Position numbers and translations under genes: made by a program
NCBI GenBank assembly: GCA_900548705.1
Contig: URLF01000019.1
Location: 1 to 35,038 of the forward strand
DNA length: 35,038 nucleotides
Origin: an uncultured Porphyromonadaceae bacterium
GTDB taxonomy: Bacteria > Bacteroidota > Bacteroidia > Bacteroidales > Muribaculaceae
Direction of reading: 5' to 3'
Notes under the pieces: model-generated
What the model saw: only the letters and a program-made list of their open reading frames with translations
The model's database searches: none
What the model was told of the DNA's origin: nothing
Shown here: in pieces, positions 32,674 to 35,038 of the stretch
Layout: the number at the start of each line of letters is the position of its first letter
Position numbering within the stretch: position 1 is the stretch's first letter

Positions 32674-33426
32674 ATGAGAAAGAATATCGTAGCAGGTAAC
32701 TGGAAGATGAACACCACCCTCGCCGAAGGTGTAGGGCTGGCCAAGGATGTAAACGAGGCTCTCAAGGGCATCGACGCGAAGTGTGACGTTATTATCTGCG
32801 TCCCCTTCACCCATCTGGCCCCTGTTGCCGGCGTTATCGATTCCAAGCTTGGTCTTGGTGCTGAGAACTGCGCCGACCATGTGAAGGGTGCCTATACCGG
32901 CGAGGTTTCCGCTCCTATGGTGGCTTCAACCGGTGCCAAGTATGTCATCCTCGGCCACTCCGAGCGTCGCCAGTATTACGGCGAGACTTCCGAAATCCTC
33001 AAGACCAAGGTCAACCTCGCCCTGGCTGAGAACCTTACCCCCATCTTCTGCATCGGTGAAGTTCTGGAGGAACGTGAGAACGGTACCTTCCTGGATGTTG
33101 TGACCAAGCAGATCGAGGAGGCTCTCTTCGACCTCTCCGCCGAGGACTTCGGCAAGCTCATCCTCGCTTACGAACCTGTATGGGCCATCGGTACCGGCAA
33201 GACCGCTACCGCCGAGCAGGCTGAGGAGATGCACGCACATATCCGTTCGGTCATCGCCGGCAAGTACGGCCAGGAAGTAGCTGACAACTGCTCCATCCTC
33301 TACGGCGGTTCCTGCAAGCCCTCCAACGCCAAGGAACTCTTCGAGAAGCCCGATGTTGACGGTGGTCTCATCGGTGGCGCCGCTCTCGACTGCGCTTCCT
33401 TCATGGGCATCGTTACCGCTTTCTAA
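32674..33426 (+). CDS. tpiA: triose-phosphate isomerase
   Basis: TpiA interconverts dihydroxyacetone phosphate and glyceraldehyde 3-phosphate in glycolysis. ATG 32674 starts the usual MRKNIVAGNWKMN; the frame upstream of it has no family similarity. The 250 residues show the phosphate-binding NWKMN lysine, the catalytic His in LGHSERR, the catalytic Glu in AYEPVWAIGTG, and the loop GGSCKPSNAKEL. Codon use is strongly biased toward a few codons (for example GGT/GGC and CGT), fitting high expression. A strong terminator follows. Confidence 0.97.
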   Translation: MRKNIVAGNWKMNTTLAEGVGLAKDVNEALKGIDAKCDVIICVPFTHLAPVAGVIDSKLGLGAENCADHVKGAYTGEVSAPMVASTGAKYVILGHSERRQYYGETSEILKTKVNLALAENLTPIFCIGEVLEERENGTFLDVVTKQIEEALFDLSAEDFGKLILAYEPVWAIGTGKTATAEQAEEMHAHIRSVIAGKYGQEVADNCSILYGGSCKPSNAKELFEKPDVDGGLIGGAALDCASFMGIVTAF

Positions 33427-33443
33427 AAAACGCTTTGTTTCAC

Positions 33444-33493
33444 GGTATGAGGGAGAGGATGCCCCGCGCGTCCTTTCCCGTCATACCTTTTTT
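33444..33493 (+). terminator. intrinsic terminator after tpiA
   Basis: Two stacked stems, GGTATGA with TCATACC and GGAGAGGA with TCCTTTCC (one G-T pair), enclose an 11-nt loop and are followed by six T. The SPOR gene begins 25 nt later. Confidence 0.88.
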
Positions 33494-33518
33494 CATTTCA
33501 AGAGTCCATACCCGACCT

Positions 33519-34022
33519 ATGAACCTTCTTTCACGACTTTCATCCCTCCTGCTGGTGTTTGCCGTCGCCGCCTCCTCCGCGATGGCCGACATTGTGGAGA
33601 ATCTCAACCGCCCCTCTTCGACCGTGACTGTCGAGCAGCCACAGGCTCTTGCCGAACGCTTGCGCATGGCTGACACCCCTGACGGCGAGGAGGTCACTGA
33701 GGAGGAGACCTCAGAGGAGGAGAAAGAGGCTCCGGTGATCCACCGTTCCAAAGGCAAAATTGTGGGCTTCCGTGTGCAGGTTTATGCCGACAACAACCAG
33801 CGTGTGGCCAAAGGTGAGGCCCGTCAGCGCGAAAGGGCCATCGGCCGCCGTTTCCCGGCTATGATGACCTATGTGGCGTATGCGTCACCTTACTGGCGGC
33901 TGCGTGTGGGGGATTTCCGCACCCAGGCCGAGGCTGAGAAAGCGGCCAACGACATCCGGCGTGCTTTCCCGTCCTACGCCAAGGAGGTCAGGGTTGTCAG
34001 AGACCGTATCAATGCCCGCTGA
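33519..34022 (+). CDS. SPOR-domain protein
   Basis: The ATG at 33519 gives 167 residues with a signal peptide ending SSAMA-D. An acidic spacer (about 55-70) leads to a SPOR-type domain from about 80 to the end (KGKIVGFRVQVYADNNQRVA, PYWRLRVGDFRTQAEAEKAANDIRRAFP). SPOR domains bind denuded glycan strands of peptidoglycan, often at division sites. An upstream in-frame start at 33435 would translate the tpiA terminator and is rejected. No clear promoter was found in the 25 nt between that terminator and the start, so it may depend on read-through. Confidence 0.88.
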   Translation: MNLLSRLSSLLLVFAVAASSAMADIVENLNRPSSTVTVEQPQALAERLRMADTPDGEEVTEEETSEEEKEAPVIHRSKGKIVGFRVQVYADNNQRVAKGEARQRERAIGRRFPAMMTYVAYASPYWRLRVGDFRTQAEAEKAANDIRRAFPSYAKEVRVVRDRINAR

Positions 34023-34060
34023 TCCCCCGGACATATACCATTAGATTTTGCTCTAATTGA

Positions 34061-34693
34061 TTGAAAGTGACCGATATCAATTCATATCAGGATGACGATT
34101 TTCCCGAAGGTGCTACCCTGGCCGACAGGGAGGCGATTTCGGAGATAGCCTCGCATTATGAGGCGATACTGAGACTTATCGGCGATGACCCGTCGCGTGA
34201 GGGTTTGTTGAAGACCCCCTTGAGGGCGGCTCGTGCCATATGGTATGCAACATCGGGCAACCGTTCGGGAGATGCCGCCGACCTGATGCGCAAGGCGCTC
34301 TTTTCCCATGAGGGTTCGCGGATGGTCGTTGTCCGCGACATAGAGTTCTACTCCCTTTGCGAGCATCATATCCTGCCGTTTTTCGGCACAGTCTCCGTTG
34401 GCTACATACCTGACGGAAGGATTGTCGGGCTGAGCAAGCTGGCCCGTGTGGTCAACGCGGTGGCCCGCAAGCTCCAGGTGCAGGAGAGGCTGACGGCTGA
34501 GATATGCAAGGCTGTCGAGGATGCCCTCCATCCCCTGGGAGTCATAGCCTCGTGTCGCGCCTCCCATCTCTGTATGCAGATGCGTGGTGTCGAGAAGCAG
34601 CTCGCCTCCACCGTCACCACCCATTACACCGGTCTGTTCGAGACCGACCCCGCGTTGCGCGAGGAATTTTACCGTATGACGGCCAATCAATGA
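34061..34693 (+). CDS. folE: GTP cyclohydrolase I
   Basis: FolE opens the guanine ring of GTP to make 7,8-dihydroneopterin triphosphate for folate and related pteridines. The 210-residue frame begins with TTG at 34061, directly after an in-frame stop, and a GTG at 34067 is the only other early choice; there is no ATG. The zinc and active-site motifs are intact: SLCEHHILPFFG, VGLSKLARVVN, QVQERLT and CRASHLCMQMRGV. A near-match promoter box TAGATTTTG ends ten bases before the start. Confidence 0.94.
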   Translation: MKVTDINSYQDDDFPEGATLADREAISEIASHYEAILRLIGDDPSREGLLKTPLRAARAIWYATSGNRSGDAADLMRKALFSHEGSRMVVVRDIEFYSLCEHHILPFFGTVSVGYIPDGRIVGLSKLARVVNAVARKLQVQERLTAEICKAVEDALHPLGVIASCRASHLCMQMRGVEKQLASTVTTHYTGLFETDPALREEFYRMTANQ

Positions 34694-34746
34694 TTCTCAA
34701 TTCTTAATTTACCTGCGTTGTAGGCGCTGTCCCAAAACACTGACTT

Positions 34747-35038
34747 ATGAACGAATTGCTTATAACTTGCGCGGTGAGCGACTGGTTTTCCGCCCAGTTT
34801 CTCCTCGATTTCTTTTATCATAACGCCAGCTACCTTTTTGTGTTTCTTTTCATGGTGATTGAGAGTTCGTTTCTCCCGTTCCCATCCGAGGTGGTCGTGC
34901 CGCCGGCCGCATATATCGCCGTCACGCGTGGCGACCTCAATATAGCCCTTGTCATCCTTGTGGCGACCGCCGGGGCGGTGGTCGGTGCGCTGATCAACTA
35001 TTTCCTCGCTGTGTGGCTGGGTCGCCCTATTGTCTACG
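34747..35038 (+). CDS. DedA-family membrane protein (partial, runs off window end)
   Basis: The frame from ATG 34747 stays open to the last base (97 full codons). The residues VIESSFLPFPSEVVVPPAAYIA are typical of the DedA/VTT family near the first re-entrant segment, followed by a hydrophobic helix (ALVILVATAGAVVGALINYFLA) and GRPIVY. DedA proteins are inner-membrane lipid scramblases or transporters, some acting on undecaprenyl phosphate; which type cannot be told from the fragment. It lies 53 nt after folE with no terminator seen, so co-transcription is possible. Confidence 0.85.
   Translation, partial: MNELLITCAVSDWFSAQFLLDFFYHNASYLFVFLFMVIESSFLPFPSEVVVPPAAYIAVTRGDLNIALVILVATAGAVVGALINYFLAVWLGRPIVY

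Noticed and set aside
33435..33518. Longer N-terminus for the SPOR protein
   Set aside because: It would translate the tpiA terminator, while the ATG at 33519 begins a proper signal peptide.
1..35038. Insertion sequences, phage genes, CRISPR arrays or tRNA genes
   Set aside because: I looked and saw no transposase, integrase, regular repeat-spacer array or tRNA cloverleaf in the window.

Overview
The window looks like a chromosomal segment of a gut Bacteroidales bacterium, most likely a Muribaculaceae (S24-7) relative. This is inferred from gene content and promoter style; no search was run. Supporting signs are TAnnTTTG-type (-7) promoter boxes in front of many genes, two proteins with Bacteroidota type IX secretion tails, several lipoproteins, a menDBCE cluster, and the block DUF1599 / DoxX-like / tpiA / SPOR / folE. 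The exception is the first 1.2 kb. It carries the start of a Firmicutes-like ABC exporter and two textbook sigma-70 promoters (-35/-10), so the left end is either a contig chimera or a recent inter-phylum junction near or inside gmd.

Layout. 1-968 (-): ABC exporter fragment. 1239-3268 (+): gmd-fcl, which make GDP-L-fucose. 3397-4626: clostripain-like (C11) lipoprotein. 4708-5886: MscS-type channel with a large insertion. 6052-7528: metallophosphoesterase lipoprotein and an outer-membrane-barrel-like protein. About 7597-8038 (-): RNase P RNA. 8108-10307: SPOUT rRNA methyltransferase and radA. 10479-13316: M16 peptidase. 13594-20926: a two-gene surface starch module, made of a 1354-residue repeat protein and a multi-domain GH13 alpha-amylase, both with C-terminal sorting tails. 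21333-22856 (-): pncC/cinA-type amidohydrolase and tsaD. 22857-23706: a gene-free but highly structured region. 23707-25796 (+): ptb-buk. 25915-30517 (-): menD-menB-menC-menE. 30583-34693 (+): DUF1599 protein, DoxX-like protein, tpiA, SPOR protein and folE. 34747 to the end (+): start of a DedA-family membrane protein.

How the parts work together. gmd and fcl convert GDP-mannose to GDP-fucose for surface glycans. The starch pair probably binds and cleaves alpha-glucan at the cell surface. menDBCE performs the middle steps of menaquinone synthesis for anaerobic respiration. ptb-buk interconverts acyl-CoA and acyl-phosphate or acid with ATP formation. tsaD, the methyltransferase, radA, rnpB and folE are housekeeping.

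The least explained sequence is non-coding. It includes a promoter-plus-terminator unit at 23060-23268 that looks like a small RNA gene of about 170 nt; a structured ptb leader with a nested hairpin and a palindrome followed by a T-run; poly-G and poly-T tracts inside the promoter region of the large starch protein; a long interrupted hairpin and tandem repeats after the amylase; and promoter boxes lying 4-7 nt in front of start codons, which suggests leaderless mRNAs. None of these has been tested by structure prediction or comparison.
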